A DNA stretch of 62,513 nt from an uncultured Acetobacteraceae bacterium (GCA_903907955.1 CAIVPZ010000048.1:1-62513), one strand, 5' to 3'. Numbered from the stretch's first letter, positions 9,051 through 17,991 are shown. Numbers and translations: made by a program. The notes: generated from the letters alone by a model not told the origin.

Positions 9051-10460
9051 TCACAATTCGCGTTTCCGGTCGATGGAGACCGGGATGAAGCGCGACATCA
9101 GATAGCTCAGCATGGTGCGGCTGCCGATGCGGATATCCGCCTTCACCGGCATGCCGGGCACGATCTGCGCGCCTTCCGGCAGGTCATGCAGCCGCACTTC
9201 CTCGAGCGAGATCTTCGCGCGGAAGAACAGCACGCCCGCCGGCTGCTGCGACTGCTTGAGCAGGGCATCCTTCGACGGTGCCGCGGTCGGGTCCTTGAAG
9301 CTGTCCGGACTCACCGACCGCAGCACACCGGTCGCCATCCCGTACAGGGGATAGGGGAAGGTCTCGAACTTGATGTTCACCGGATCGGCGACCCGCACGA
9401 ACCCGACATCGCGGCCGTCCACGATCGCCTCGATCTGCAGCGGCGAATCCAGTGGCACCAGCTCGATGAACGGATCGCCGGACTGCATCACCGTGCCCAC
9501 GCTCACCGGCGCCACCCGCAGCACGATCGCATCCCGCTGCGCCCGCAACTGGATCAGCTGGCGGCGCAGGCTCGCCTTGTTCAATTGCTCGCGCGCGTCC
9601 GCCAGCTTGCGTCCCTGTTCGGTGAGTTGCTGCGAGGTCGCCGCCGCCGTCTGCTGCAAAAAGCCGTCGCGTTCCGCCACCAGGGCGTCCAGTTCCCGCC
9701 GCGACGACACCGCCTGCGACCGCGCGGTCGCCAGCTTCGATTCGAAATCCACCCGTGTGTCGGTCGCCTGCAGCCGGCTGATCTCGCTGCCCACCTGGAG
9801 CCGCTCGAGTTGGCGCCGCTTCGCCTCCACCTCGCTCACCAGCCTGACCCGCTCACTGAGCGACGCCACGTCGGCGGTTGCCTTGGTGATCGCCTCCCGC
9901 GCCGCTTCGATCTTCTGTGCGTAGTTCTCCAGTTTGAAGCTGAACTCGGCGTGCCGCTGGGCGTAGATCATCGCCTGCAGCTGACTGGGCGCACTGCCGT
10001 CCGGCAGGTAGGGGCGGTTCTGCGTCTCCGCCGTCAGCCGGTCCACCTCGGCCTGCAGGCTTTTCACCTGGGTTTCCAGCGACCCCGCGTCGGCCTGCAC
10101 GAAGGTCGGGTCGAGTTCGGCCAGCACGTCGCCGGCATGCACCAGCTCGCCTTCCTTCACCTTTATCAGACGCACCAGCGACATTTCCAGCGGCTGCACC
10201 ATCAGGTTGCCGGTGGTCGCTGTCACCCTGCCGGCCGCAGTCACCACCGTTTCGATCGGCACCAGCACCGCGGCCGCTGCCGCCAGGGTGAACATCGCCG
10301 CCACTGTCCAAATGATGTAGTGCGACATCGGCGGCACCGGGCGGGCGATCAGCGCCGCCGCCGGTGACTGGTACTCCAGCAGCGCCGACTCCACCGGATC
10401 CCGCGGCCCCGCCACCGCCGGGTTGCCGGGCGGCTTCACCAGCGCGGGAGGCCCGCTCAT
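9051..10460 (-). CDS. type I secretion HlyD-family adaptor
   Basis: Periplasmic adaptor of 469 residues that links an inner-membrane ABC exporter to an outer-membrane channel. ATG 10460 has GGAGG just upstream. A short cytoplasmic N-terminus precedes one membrane segment (about residues 45-68), then VTATTGNLMVQPLEMSLVR and EGELVHAGDVLAELD, the first half of the lipoyl/barrel-sandwich motif. A long coiled-coil (about 125-300) follows, then the second lipoyl half and a beta-barrel (VSVGTVMQSGDPFIELVPLD, PGMPVKADIRIGSRT). The end (SYLMSRFIPVSIDRKREL) is typical of HlyD/LapC-type proteins. It starts 13 bases after the ABC transporter gene. No outer-membrane TolC-like partner is encoded in the window. 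Confidence 0.93.
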   Translation of the reverse strand: MSGPPALVKPPGNPAVAGPRDPVESALLEYQSPAAALIARPVPPMSHYIIWTVAAMFTLAAAAAVLVPIETVVTAAGRVTATTGNLMVQPLEMSLVRLIKVKEGELVHAGDVLAELDPTFVQADAGSLETQVKSLQAEVDRLTAETQNRPYLPDGSAPSQLQAMIYAQRHAEFSFKLENYAQKIEAAREAITKATADVASLSERVRLVSEVEAKRRQLERLQVGSEISRLQATDTRVDFESKLATARSQAVSSRRELDALVAERDGFLQQTAAATSQQLTEQGRKLADAREQLNKASLRRQLIQLRAQRDAIVLRVAPVSVGTVMQSGDPFIELVPLDSPLQIEAIVDGRDVGFVRVADPVNIKFETFPYPLYGMATGVLRSVSPDSFKDPTAAPSKDALLKQSQQPAGVLFFRAKISLEEVRLHDLPEGAQIVPGMPVKADIRIGSRTMLSYLMSRFIPVSIDRKREL

Positions 10461-10473
10461 GCGCGCACCCTCC

Positions 10474-12732
10474 TCAATGGCCTTGCGCCAGCAGGGGCGC
10501 CGCCGTCCGCTGGCTGTCCATGTAGCGCGTCTGCTGCAGCCAGAGCTGGCGGTAGACCGGGCAGCGATCCACCAGTTCGCGGTGCGGCCCCACATCCATC
10601 ACCTGGCCGTGGTCCAGCACGATGATCTGGTCCATCTCGGTCAGCGACGACAGCCGGTGCGACACCACCAGCATCGTCCGGCCATGCGCGATGCGCGCGA
10701 TGTTGGCGTTGACCAGCGCCTCGCTCTCCGGGTCCAGCGCCGAGGTGGCCTCGTCCAGGATCAGGATGCGCGGGTCGTGGATCAACGCCCGCGCAATCGC
10801 CAGTCGCTGCCGCTGGCCGCCGGACACGTTCGGGGAGCCTTCCTCGATCATGGTGTCGTAGCCGGCCGGCATGCGCTCGATGAATTCCTCGGCGCCGGCC
10901 AGCCGGGCGGCGCGCACAACGTCGATCAGCGACAGGCCGGGGCGACCGGCGATGATGTTGTCACGCACCGTGCCGCGGAACAGGAAGTTTTCCTGCAGCA
11001 CCACGCCGAAGCTGCGGCGCAGATGGGTGAGGTTGATCGAGCGCAGGTCACTGCCGTCGATCTTCACGTAGCCTTCGTATTCGCGGTTGATGCCCTGGAG
11101 AAGGCGGGTGATGGTGGATTTTCCGGAGCCTGAGCGCCCCACCAGCCCGGTCGAACTGCCGGCCGGGATCTCGAAGCTGACCTCCTCCAGTGCGCAGGTC
11201 TTGGCGCCGGGGTAGGAGAAGTTGACCTTGGTGAAGCTGATTGCGCCGGCGAAACGCGGCCGCAGGCCCATGCCCGGCCTGGCGTCCTCCGGCGGCTCGT
11301 TCATCACCGTGCCGGCCATCCGGACCGAGTTGCGGATGTCCTCCATCTCCTCCATCAGGCGGGCGAGGCCGACGATCGGCTGCGACACCCGGCCGCTCAG
11401 CATCATGAACACCATGATCGAGCCGGCGTCCGGGCCCTGCTGGAGCGAGATGTAGACGCCGATCAGCAGAATGCCGTTCGACATCAGGATTTCCAGCGGG
11501 TGGACCAGGGTCTGCGGCCAGTTGGCCAGGTCGAGCAGTTCCAGCTTCCAGCCGCCCGCGGCGGCGTTGCTGTTGTCCCAGGCCTCCCTGCGCTGCGGCT
11601 CCAGCCCGAGCGACTTGATTGTCCGGATGCCGCGCACGCTTTCGACCAGCACGGTGGACTTGACCATCTCGGCGTCGGCGTAGCGCAGGTAGACACGGCG
11701 GACGGTGCCGATGAATGACAGGATCACCAGCACCATCACGATGGCCGCGATCAGGGTGATCCAGGTCAGCGTCGGGTTGATCAGGTACAGAATGGGCAGC
11801 ACCATCGCCAGCGTGACGGCGTCGAGCAGCGTGGTCAGCACGCGACCGGTGAGGAAGTCGCGCACCCTGCCGATATGGCCGATCCGGTACATGATCGAGC
11901 CGGCCTGGTTGCGCTCGTAGAAATCGATCGGCAGGCCCAGCAGGCGCCTGAACATTTCCAGGTTGACCCGCCCGTCGACCCGCCGGCCGACCACCAGGGT
12001 AAGCTGGCGGCGCATGAAGCCGAAATAGGCCTCGAACAGCAGGGCGACGACCACCAGCAGCGTCACCATACCCAGCGTGTTGTAGCTGCGGAAGGTGACC
12101 ACCCGGTCGATCACCACCCAGATCAGCAACATCCCGACGATGGTCAGTATGGTCATCATCATCGAGGCGCTGAAGATCGCGACCATCAGCTTGCGGTCCT
12201 GCCAGACCAGGCGGCCCAGCCAGATCAGGCTGAACGGCTCGTTATCATAGGCATTGCCGCGGTCTGCGCGCAGCAGGATGGTCTGGCCGTCCCACAGCGC
12301 GGTCATTGCCGCCGCATCAACCGGGACCGGTTCGGTATCCATTTCGGCGGCCGGATCGCGGGTCCAAACCTGGTCGCGGGCGGCGTCGACGCGGACCACC
12401 AGGGCGGCGCCGCCGTTCTTCAGCAGCAGCACGACCGGCCCGGAGGCCTGCAGCCCGATCAGGTTCTTCCAGTGCATGGTCACGCCGCGTGCCCACAGCC
12501 CGGAACTGCGCAGCCAGTCAACCAGCGCGGCCGGTTGTGGAGCCTGGCCGCCGGGAAAGCGCAGGTCGTTGCGGTCGAGCTCGACGCCGTGGTGGCGGGC
12601 GGCCGCCATGAGTGCGAGCAGCCGCAACTCGGTGGGGCTGATGCCTGCACGCGACGCGGCGGCGACGGGGGGGGCACCGGGCCTGGGTTCGGACCGCCTT
12701 ATCCGGCTATCGGGAGAAACCAAGATCGCCAC
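10474..12732 (-). CDS. type I secretion ABC transporter, C39-like domain
   Basis: A 752-residue exporter half-transporter. Residues about 30-150 form a peptidase C39-like domain with no cysteine at the catalytic position, so probably a substrate-docking domain rather than a protease. The membrane domain spans about 180-460 with several hydrophobic segments. The ATPase domain has Walker A GRSGSGKST, Q-loop VVLQENFLFRGT, signature VSGGQRQRL, Walker B ILILDEATSALD and the switch histidine in VVSHRLSS. The family exports unfolded proteins, often RTX adhesins or enzymes, straight to the outside. First gene of a minus-strand cluster with the HlyD-type adaptor, Sel1 protein and glycosyltransferases. 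No RTX substrate is visible in the window. Confidence 0.93.
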   Translation of the reverse strand: MAILVSPDSRIRRSEPRPGAPPVAAASRAGISPTELRLLALMAAARHHGVELDRNDLRFPGGQAPQPAALVDWLRSSGLWARGVTMHWKNLIGLQASGPVVLLLKNGGAALVVRVDAARDQVWTRDPAAEMDTEPVPVDAAAMTALWDGQTILLRADRGNAYDNEPFSLIWLGRLVWQDRKLMVAIFSASMMMTILTIVGMLLIWVVIDRVVTFRSYNTLGMVTLLVVVALLFEAYFGFMRRQLTLVVGRRVDGRVNLEMFRRLLGLPIDFYERNQAGSIMYRIGHIGRVRDFLTGRVLTTLLDAVTLAMVLPILYLINPTLTWITLIAAIVMVLVILSFIGTVRRVYLRYADAEMVKSTVLVESVRGIRTIKSLGLEPQRREAWDNSNAAAGGWKLELLDLANWPQTLVHPLEILMSNGILLIGVYISLQQGPDAGSIMVFMMLSGRVSQPIVGLARLMEEMEDIRNSVRMAGTVMNEPPEDARPGMGLRPRFAGAISFTKVNFSYPGAKTCALEEVSFEIPAGSSTGLVGRSGSGKSTITRLLQGINREYEGYVKIDGSDLRSINLTHLRRSFGVVLQENFLFRGTVRDNIIAGRPGLSLIDVVRAARLAGAEEFIERMPAGYDTMIEEGSPNVSGGQRQRLAIARALIHDPRILILDEATSALDPESEALVNANIARIAHGRTMLVVSHRLSSLTEMDQIIVLDHGQVMDVGPHRELVDRCPVYRQLWLQQTRYMDSQRTAAPLLAQGH

Positions 12733-12967
12733 CCCTCTTCGAGGACTGCCGGCAGGCCCGCGGAGGGGGGCGAGGCCGGAACGAGCGGAAACCGGGCTGG
12801 ATCAGCCTGTTCCGGATGCAGGCGGCGCCTGCCAGCATGACCGTATAACATGTTCGTGCGCGGCGGGAGGCGAAAAACCGCCGCTGACCCGGCGTTGCCG
12901 GGGCTTGCGAAACGGGCGGCGGACGTGCTGGCTCTGGCGAGACCGAGCCCCCTGCGGAGGATACGCG

Positions 12968-13489
12968 ATGGACATCCGTCCGGCGACACCGGCCGACCTG
13001 CCCGAGATCCAGGCGATCTATGCCCACCACGTGCTGCACGGCACCGGCAGCCTCGAGGAAGTGCCGCCTTCGGTCGAGGAGATCGCCGCGCGGTTCGCGG
13101 ATGACAGCGCGCGTGGCTGGTGCTGGCTGGTGGCGACCGATGCCACCGGGGTGCTGGGCTATGCCTTCTACGTGCAGCACCGGAACCGCCCGGCCTACCG
13201 GTTCACCGCGGAGGACAGCGTCTATGTGCGTGAGGACGTGCGTGGCCAGGGGGTGGGCAAGGCATTGGTGGGACGGCTGATCGAGCACGCCACCGAACGC
13301 GGGTTCCGGCAGATGGTCGCGGTGATCGGCGGTGCCGAGAATGTCGGCTCGATCGGCGTGCATGCCAGCCTGGGCTTCACCCATGCCGGCGTGCTGCGGG
13401 CGGCCGGGTTGAAATTCGGTCGCTGGCTGGATGTGGTGGTGATGCAGCGTGCGCTCGGCGCCGGCGATGCGGACGTGCCGGCGGGGTAG
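12968..13489 (+). CDS. GNAT N-acetyltransferase (phosphinothricin acetyltransferase-like)
   Basis: A 173-residue acetyltransferase. ATG 12968 is chosen because GGAGG lies 7 bases upstream. The GNAT fold is clear: N-terminal MDIRPATPADLPEIQAIYAH, SVYVREDVRGQGVGKALVG (the acetyl-CoA-binding R/Q-x-x-G-x-G/A loop), and GAENVGSIGVHASLGF, the signature of the Pat/Bar and methionine sulfoximine acetyltransferase branch. It would transfer acetyl from acetyl-CoA to the amine of a small amino-acid-like substrate; which one is unknown. Convergent with ubiV, 33 bases apart. Confidence 0.88.
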   Translation: MDIRPATPADLPEIQAIYAHHVLHGTGSLEEVPPSVEEIAARFADDSARGWCWLVATDATGVLGYAFYVQHRNRPAYRFTAEDSVYVREDVRGQGVGKALVGRLIEHATERGFRQMVAVIGGAENVGSIGVHASLGFTHAGVLRAAGLKFGRWLDVVVMQRALGAGDADVPAG

Positions 13490-13493
13490 GGAA

Positions 13494-13514
13494 GGCCAGA
13501 GCGCTGCCCTGGCC
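13494..13514. terminator. hairpin between convergent genes
   Basis: GGCCAG and CTGGCC pair around a 9-base loop between the GNAT and ubiV stop codons. Placement fits a bidirectional terminator, but there is no clear U tract on either side. Confidence 0.35.
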
Positions 13515-13522
13515 CTGCTCCC

Positions 13523-14458
13523 TTACGCCAGCGCCGGCAGCACCCGCGCCGGCTCGACGAACTGATGCCCCGGCGCGGCGTAGTAGAACCCGTTGGCGAA
13601 CGGCAGGTCCGGATGCACCAGCGCCAGCCGCTGCATCCCGGCGGCCGGCTCCAGCCGCCCGTTCAGCACGTCGCGGAACAGCGCCGCCGTGGCGACCATG
13701 TCGCCGGTCTGCGGCGACAGGCGGAAGCGGTGCACGCCGGCCTGCCGCATCGGTGCCAGTTCATGCATCAGGTTGGAGCAGGTGTACGACAGCGTCTGCA
13801 ACCCGTTCATCGCCAGGAACGGCATTTCCTCGATGGTGCGGATCACCCGCCCGTCCGGGTCCGCCTTGCAGGCGAACTGGCAGGCGTCCCGGGTGCGGCC
13901 CTCCGCCCGGGCGTGGAAGCAGCGGGCCGAGATGGCCAGCGGCGTGCGCCCGAACACCATCACCTCCAGCGGAATGCTGGACAGCCGCGCCAGGTCGGCG
14001 ATGAGGGTGCCCGGCAGTTCGGGATTGAGGCAGGCCTGCACCGCGCCCTGGCCGATCAGAAACCCCAGCGCGTCCTCGTTGTAGATGTTGACGAACGGCC
14101 CGATCGCGTGCGGCTTGCCGCGCAGCGCCGGCAGCACGCCCACGTCGTTGACTTCCACCAGCCCCGGCGCCAGGTCGATCAGCGCCCGCGCGGCGGCCAG
14201 TTCGCGCTCGTCATTGATCAGCGACAGGGTGGCGAGCACCACCTCCTTGCCGGCGCTGCGCAGCCGGGCGATCACGCCGGGCAACGCGTCCTCGAAGAAC
14301 GGCGTGCGCTTGGAGCACACCACCTCGCCCAGGCAGACGGTGTCGTAGTCGCCCTCGTCGGCGATGCGGTAATAGAAGTCCCGCAGCGTCTCGGCGGACC
14401 AGTGGAACAGCTCCGGCCCCAGGACCAGCTTCGCGCGCGTGTCGGTCGTCATCGCCAT
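13523..14458 (-). CDS. ubiV: ubiquinone biosynthesis protein UbiV (U32 family)
   Basis: A 311-residue U32 peptidase-like protein. UbiU and UbiV form a heterodimer that, with UbiT, carries out the three ring hydroxylations of ubiquinone synthesis without oxygen. Each subunit holds a 4Fe-4S cluster. Here C180, C193 and C197 (FHARAEGRTRDACQFACK region) match the spacing of known cluster ligands, and C42 or C48 (VCLGEVVCSK) supplies the fourth. Characteristic stretches are LSLINDERELAAARALI and SYTCSNLMHELAPMRQAGV. Last gene of ubiTUV, overlapping ubiU by 10 bases. Paired with UbiU it is unlikely to be a protease. Confidence 0.93.
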   Translation of the reverse strand: MAMTTDTRAKLVLGPELFHWSAETLRDFYYRIADEGDYDTVCLGEVVCSKRTPFFEDALPGVIARLRSAGKEVVLATLSLINDERELAAARALIDLAPGLVEVNDVGVLPALRGKPHAIGPFVNIYNEDALGFLIGQGAVQACLNPELPGTLIADLARLSSIPLEVMVFGRTPLAISARCFHARAEGRTRDACQFACKADPDGRVIRTIEEMPFLAMNGLQTLSYTCSNLMHELAPMRQAGVHRFRLSPQTGDMVATAALFRDVLNGRLEPAAGMQRLALVHPDLPFANGFYYAAPGHQFVEPARVLPALA

Positions 14459-15462
14459 CCCTTCCGAAAGGCGCCGCGGGTTTCCTCGCCGCCCTCGGCC
14501 AGGCGGCGCAGCCGCTCCAGCGCTCCGGCATGGCGGGCCAGCGGCTCGCCGCGCGCCTCGGCGTCGATCAGTTCACGGAACGCCGCCACCACCTCGGCCA
14601 CATAGAACCGGCCGCGCTGGCGCCCCTCGATCTTGAAGGCGCAGATGCCGGCCTTGCGCATCGTGCCGATATACTCGGCGGCGTTCAGGCACTCCGGCTC
14701 CTCGAACACATAGGCCGCGTCGGCGTCGCCGGCGATGTAGCGGCCCTTGCACACGGTCGGATAGCCGGCCGCCTCGCCGACGCCGAAGGCGTTGGTGACG
14801 AAATCGCCCAGCCGGCACAGCAGTTCGCCGTCCACCGTGTCGTAGCGCACGTGTTCGGCCGGCGAACACACGCCGCACAGATTGGGCGAGCGGCCGGTGG
14901 CATAGGCGGAGAGCGAGCAGCGCCCCTCGGTCATCGGGCTGAGGCTGCCGAAGATGAAGCACTCGATTTCGACCGGCACGCGCGCCTTCAGCGCGGCGAT
15001 CTCGTCGAGGGTGAACATGCGCGGCAGGATCATCCGGCTGATGCCGAAGAATTCGTAGTAGTACTCGATCGAGGCCACGGTGGAGGCGCCGGCCTGCACC
15101 GAGAGGTGGCGACGCAGCTTCGGATGGGTGCGCGCGGCGTAGTCGAGCAGGCCGATATCGGCCATGATCACCGCATCCGCGCCCAGGTTCGCCGCGGTGT
15201 CGATGGCGGAATGCCACAGTTTGGTGTTGCCGGCCGAGGCATAGGTATTGATCGCCACGTTGACCTTGCGCCCGCGCGCATGGGCGTAGGCGAGACCTTC
15301 CTTCAGGTCCTCGGCGGTGAAGTTGAGGCCCGGGTAGTTGCGCGCGTTGGTGGCGTCGCGGAAGCCGCAATAGACGGTGTCGGCGCCGGCATCGATGGCG
15401 GCGACCAGCGCCGCCGGCGTGCCGCCCGGGGCGACGATCTCGGGGATCATGGCTTCGCTCAT
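14449..15462 (-). CDS. ubiU: ubiquinone biosynthesis protein UbiU (U32 family)
   Basis: A 337-residue partner of UbiV in oxygen-independent ubiquinone hydroxylation. The U32 core is plain: APGGTPAALVAAIDAGADTV, YPGLNFTAEDLKEG, HLSVQAGASTVAS and the signature region EIECFIFGSLSPMTEGRCSL. Cluster ligand candidates are C168, C182, C199 (or C196) and C238, as expected for its 4Fe-4S site. The C-terminal part has FKIEGRQRGRFYVAEVV. Its ATG overlaps the ubiT stop as ATGA, and its 3' end overlaps ubiV by 10 bases, so all three are probably co-translated. Genomes with UbiUV can make ubiquinone when oxygen is scarce. Confidence 0.94.
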   Translation of the reverse strand: MSEAMIPEIVAPGGTPAALVAAIDAGADTVYCGFRDATNARNYPGLNFTAEDLKEGLAYAHARGRKVNVAINTYASAGNTKLWHSAIDTAANLGADAVIMADIGLLDYAARTHPKLRRHLSVQAGASTVASIEYYYEFFGISRMILPRMFTLDEIAALKARVPVEIECFIFGSLSPMTEGRCSLSAYATGRSPNLCGVCSPAEHVRYDTVDGELLCRLGDFVTNAFGVGEAAGYPTVCKGRYIAGDADAAYVFEEPECLNAAEYIGTMRKAGICAFKIEGRQRGRFYVAEVVAAFRELIDAEARGEPLARHAGALERLRRLAEGGEETRGAFRKGWR

Positions 15463-16154
15463 GGCTTGGCTCCCTGGCCGTTCGCGCCCGCTCCGTAGAC
15501 GCTGGCCAGCGCCGAGACCGGCTTGGGCCGCGGCTTGCCGGCGCCATCCTTCAACCGGCGCACTTCACCGCGCAGCGCGGCGACGTCGCCTTCCAGCCGT
15601 GCGGTGCGTTCGGCCAGCGGGCCGAGCACGATGCCGGCCCAGCGGTCGACGATCGCGCCGGCGCCGCGCACCACCGGGCCGAGCGGGCCGGGCAGGTTGA
15701 GGAACTCGGCGAACAGATCGACCCCGGAGCCGTCCATGGCGTTGCGCAGCGTGACCGCCGTTGCCATGTCGCCGGTGACCGCCAGTTCGCGGCTGAAGAA
15801 CAGCGCATCGCCGTCCCGCCCGCCGCGCACCAGGTCGTAGAACAGCCGCAGCGGACCGCGCATCTGGGCATCGGTCGGCGGCAGCGGTTCAGGGTCGATC
15901 AGGTCGATCGTGAGCACGCCGTCGGGGAATTCGAGCAGGAAGGCATAGCGCAGCTCCTCCGGCACGATCAGCAGGCGCTTGCCCTTCAGCTCGGCCATTC
16001 GGGAGGCAAGCTTCGGGTGTTGCTGTGGCAGGCTGCGCGTCATGCGACGCAGCAGTCCGGCGATCAGCGGTTGCGGGAGCGTCGCCAGGGCAAGCGACAC
16101 GGCGAGATCGTGGGAACCCGGCCGCAGGACGGTGGGTGCGCGTCGGAACAACAT
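15459..16154 (-). CDS. ubiT: UbiT, SCP2-domain ubiquinone biosynthesis protein
   Basis: A 231-residue protein with an SCP2 lipid-binding domain (about residues 35-150), seen in KGKRLLIVPEELRYAFLLEF and the pattern RDGDALFFSRELAVTGDMAT. UbiT is the accessory factor of the oxygen-independent pathway and is thought to bind ubiquinone precursors. The C-terminus has a coiled stretch (LAERTARLEGDVAALRGEVR) and a basic tail. ATG 16154 is chosen; the frame also extends to TTG 16226 with no support. First gene of ubiTUV; an FNR/FixK-like box is centred 44 bases upstream of this ATG. Confidence 0.9.
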   Translation of the reverse strand: MLFRRAPTVLRPGSHDLAVSLALATLPQPLIAGLLRRMTRSLPQQHPKLASRMAELKGKRLLIVPEELRYAFLLEFPDGVLTIDLIDPEPLPPTDAQMRGPLRLFYDLVRGGRDGDALFFSRELAVTGDMATAVTLRNAMDGSGVDLFAEFLNLPGPLGPVVRGAGAIVDRWAGIVLGPLAERTARLEGDVAALRGEVRRLKDGAGKPRPKPVSALASVYGAGANGQGAKP

Positions 16155-16191
16155 GGCGGCGGACCCTCGTCCGGATGCCCCCCTGGCAGCC

Positions 16192-16205
16192 TTGATCTGG
16201 GTCAA
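16192..16205. promoter_or_regulatory. FNR/FixK-type box upstream of ubiT
   Basis: TTGATCTGGGTCAA differs at one position from the FNR/Anr/FixK consensus TTGAT-N4-ATCAA. It lies between ubiT (minus) and the CDF gene (plus). Oxygen-responsive control fits the role of UbiTUV. If it acted at -41.5 the ubiT transcript would start only a few bases before the ATG at 16154, so either the leader is very short or the site acts from another distance. The regulator itself is not in the window. Confidence 0.65.
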
Positions 16206-16282
16206 TCGCCAGCGGGATTGCCGCAATTTTATTTTGTTGAACGAAGCTGTGGTCCAGCCTTTTCCGCCCGCTCCTGGCGGCG

Positions 16283-17245
16283 ATGATCCGCGGCGGGGTG
16301 GGCGCGCCCCCGACCTTCTGCTACAGGGTCAGCAATCCGGCGCAGGGGACCGATCGGGTGGGACAGACGGGACGGATCGCAGCCGGCAGCATTGCCGTGA
16401 GCGTTGTTGTGCTCGGGCTGAAACTGGCCGCATGGCAACTCACCGGCAGCGCCGCGCTGTTCTCCGATGCCGCCGAATCGGTCGTCAATGTTGCCGCTGC
16501 CCTGCTGGCCTTTTTTGCCCTGCGGGTCTCCGCCCGGCCGGCCGACGCCAACCATCCATACGGGCACCACAAGGCCGAGTTCCTCTCCGCGGTCACCGAA
16601 GGCGTGCTGATCGTGATCGCGGCGCTGGAGATCATGCGCGAAGCGTGGCAGGCGTATCTTCATCCCACCCCGCTCGAAACCCCGCTGCTCGGCATGGCCC
16701 TGAACGGCGTGGCGACGCTGATGAACCTCGGCTATGCGCTGGTGCTGATCCGCGCCGGAAAACGCATGCGCTCGCCGGCGCTGGCGGGGGATGGCCGGCA
16801 CCTGATGGCCGACGTGGTGACCTCGAGCGGGATATTGTTCGGTGTGACCCTGGTGGTGGTCAGCGGCGTCGGCTGGCTCGACCCGCTGCTGGCGGCGCTG
16901 ACGGCGGTTTACATCCTGGTCTCGGGGACCTTCCTGATCCGCGAATCGGTGGGCGGGCTGATGGATGCGGCGCCGGCCCTGGAGGTGGTGGAGCACGCGC
17001 GACGGCTGGTGGCCGAGTACGCCGAGGGTGCCATCGAGGCCCACGACCTGCGCATGCGCCATGCCGGGCCGTCCACTTTCCTGGAGTTCCACCTGGTGGT
17101 GCCCGGCGCCATGACGGTGGCCGATGCGCACGTGATTTGCGACCGGGTGGAGGCGGCGCTCAAGGGGGAAATGCCGGGCATGCTGATCAGCATCCATGTC
17201 GAACCTGAAAGCAAGGCCAAGCACCGCGGTGTCCCGGTCCTTTGA
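16283..17245 (+). CDS. cation diffusion facilitator metal exporter
   Basis: A 320-residue CDF-family antiporter expelling Zn, Fe or similar divalent ions in exchange for protons. Six membrane segments are visible between residues about 30 and 215. Family markers are SDAAESVVNVAA, PADANHPYGHHKAE and DGRHLMADVVTSSG; the last carries the His-x-x-x-Asp pair of the transport site. By alignment from memory, positions that are both Asp in FieF are Glu and Asn here, so selectivity may differ. The C-terminal cytoplasmic domain has RMRHAGPSTFLEFHLVVPG and a His-rich end. Its 3' end overlaps the TonB-type gene by 50 bases. The ATG has a weak ribosome binding site. Confidence 0.88.
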   Translation: MIRGGVGAPPTFCYRVSNPAQGTDRVGQTGRIAAGSIAVSVVVLGLKLAAWQLTGSAALFSDAAESVVNVAAALLAFFALRVSARPADANHPYGHHKAEFLSAVTEGVLIVIAALEIMREAWQAYLHPTPLETPLLGMALNGVATLMNLGYALVLIRAGKRMRSPALAGDGRHLMADVVTSSGILFGVTLVVVSGVGWLDPLLAALTAVYILVSGTFLIRESVGGLMDAAPALEVVEHARRLVAEYAEGAIEAHDLRMRHAGPSTFLEFHLVVPGAMTVADAHVICDRVEAALKGEMPGMLISIHVEPESKAKHRGVPVL

Positions 17246-17975
17246 TCCGGGCGTTGCCCGCCGCGACATTGCTGCCCTGGCCGAAGCAGGGGCGGTGACC
17301 CGGCGGCGGCGACTGAGCGGGCTGGGCTGGGCGCTCGGCATCTCGGCCGCGCTGCACCTGCTGGCGGGTGTCACCGCGCTGGAATGGCGCGATCTGACCG
17401 GGCGCCCGCCGCCGGCCGCCCTTGTCCCCGACGTGGCCGCGACGGTGGAAGTGGTGATGGGCGACAGCGCCGAGACCAACGGCGCTGCCTCGCCGCCGCC
17501 GCCGCCGGCGCCGCCGCCGGTGCCGGCCACGCCGCAAGCCGAACCGGCTCCCACGCTGCCCCCGCCGGCACCAGCCGCCGAGGCGGCAGCCCCGGCGGCT
17601 CCGCCGCCTGCGGGTGCCAGGGCACCGGACAAGCCGTCCTGGCAGAGCGGTGCGACGCTGGGCGACGGCATGGTCGGCGCGGCCGAACTGGCCGGTGACC
17701 GGCTGCGGCCGGCGGTGGGGAACCGGGGCAACATCCCGCCGGGTTATCCGCATCTTGCCGCCACGCTGGGCCAACAGGGCCTGGTGGTGCTGCGCATGAC
17801 GATCGGCGCGGACGGGCAGGTGACAGCGGTCGAGGTGCTGGAGTCCTCGGGCTATGCGCGGCTGGATCAGGCCGCGCTGGCCGCGCTGGCAAAATGGCGG
17901 TTCACGCCGGCCGTGATAAACGGCGTGCCGGTGGAATCGGAGCAGGTGCTGCCGGTGCGCTTCCGGCTGAACTGA
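17196..17975 (+). CDS. TonB-type energy transducer
   Basis: A 259-residue TonB-like protein that would pass proton-motive energy to outer-membrane receptors. A basic N-terminus precedes one membrane segment (about residues 42-62, LGWALGISAALHLLAGVTAL), then a Pro/Ala-rich periplasmic linker (about 98-145) and a TonB C-terminal domain (about 175-258) with GYPHLAATLGQQGLVVLRM, the Ser-Gly-Tyr pair (LESSGYARLDQAALAAL) and KWRFTPAVINGVPV. ATG 17196 gives a 50-base overlap with the CDF gene; GTG 17229 would shorten it. No ExbB/ExbD genes are nearby. Confidence 0.88.
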   Translation: MSNLKARPSTAVSRSFDPGVARRDIAALAEAGAVTRRRRLSGLGWALGISAALHLLAGVTALEWRDLTGRPPPAALVPDVAATVEVVMGDSAETNGAASPPPPPAPPPVPATPQAEPAPTLPPPAPAAEAAAPAAPPPAGARAPDKPSWQSGATLGDGMVGAAELAGDRLRPAVGNRGNIPPGYPHLAATLGQQGLVVLRMTIGADGQVTAVEVLESSGYARLDQAALAALAKWRFTPAVINGVPVESEQVLPVRFRLN

Positions 17976-17991
17976 ATGAAGGGGGGAACCG

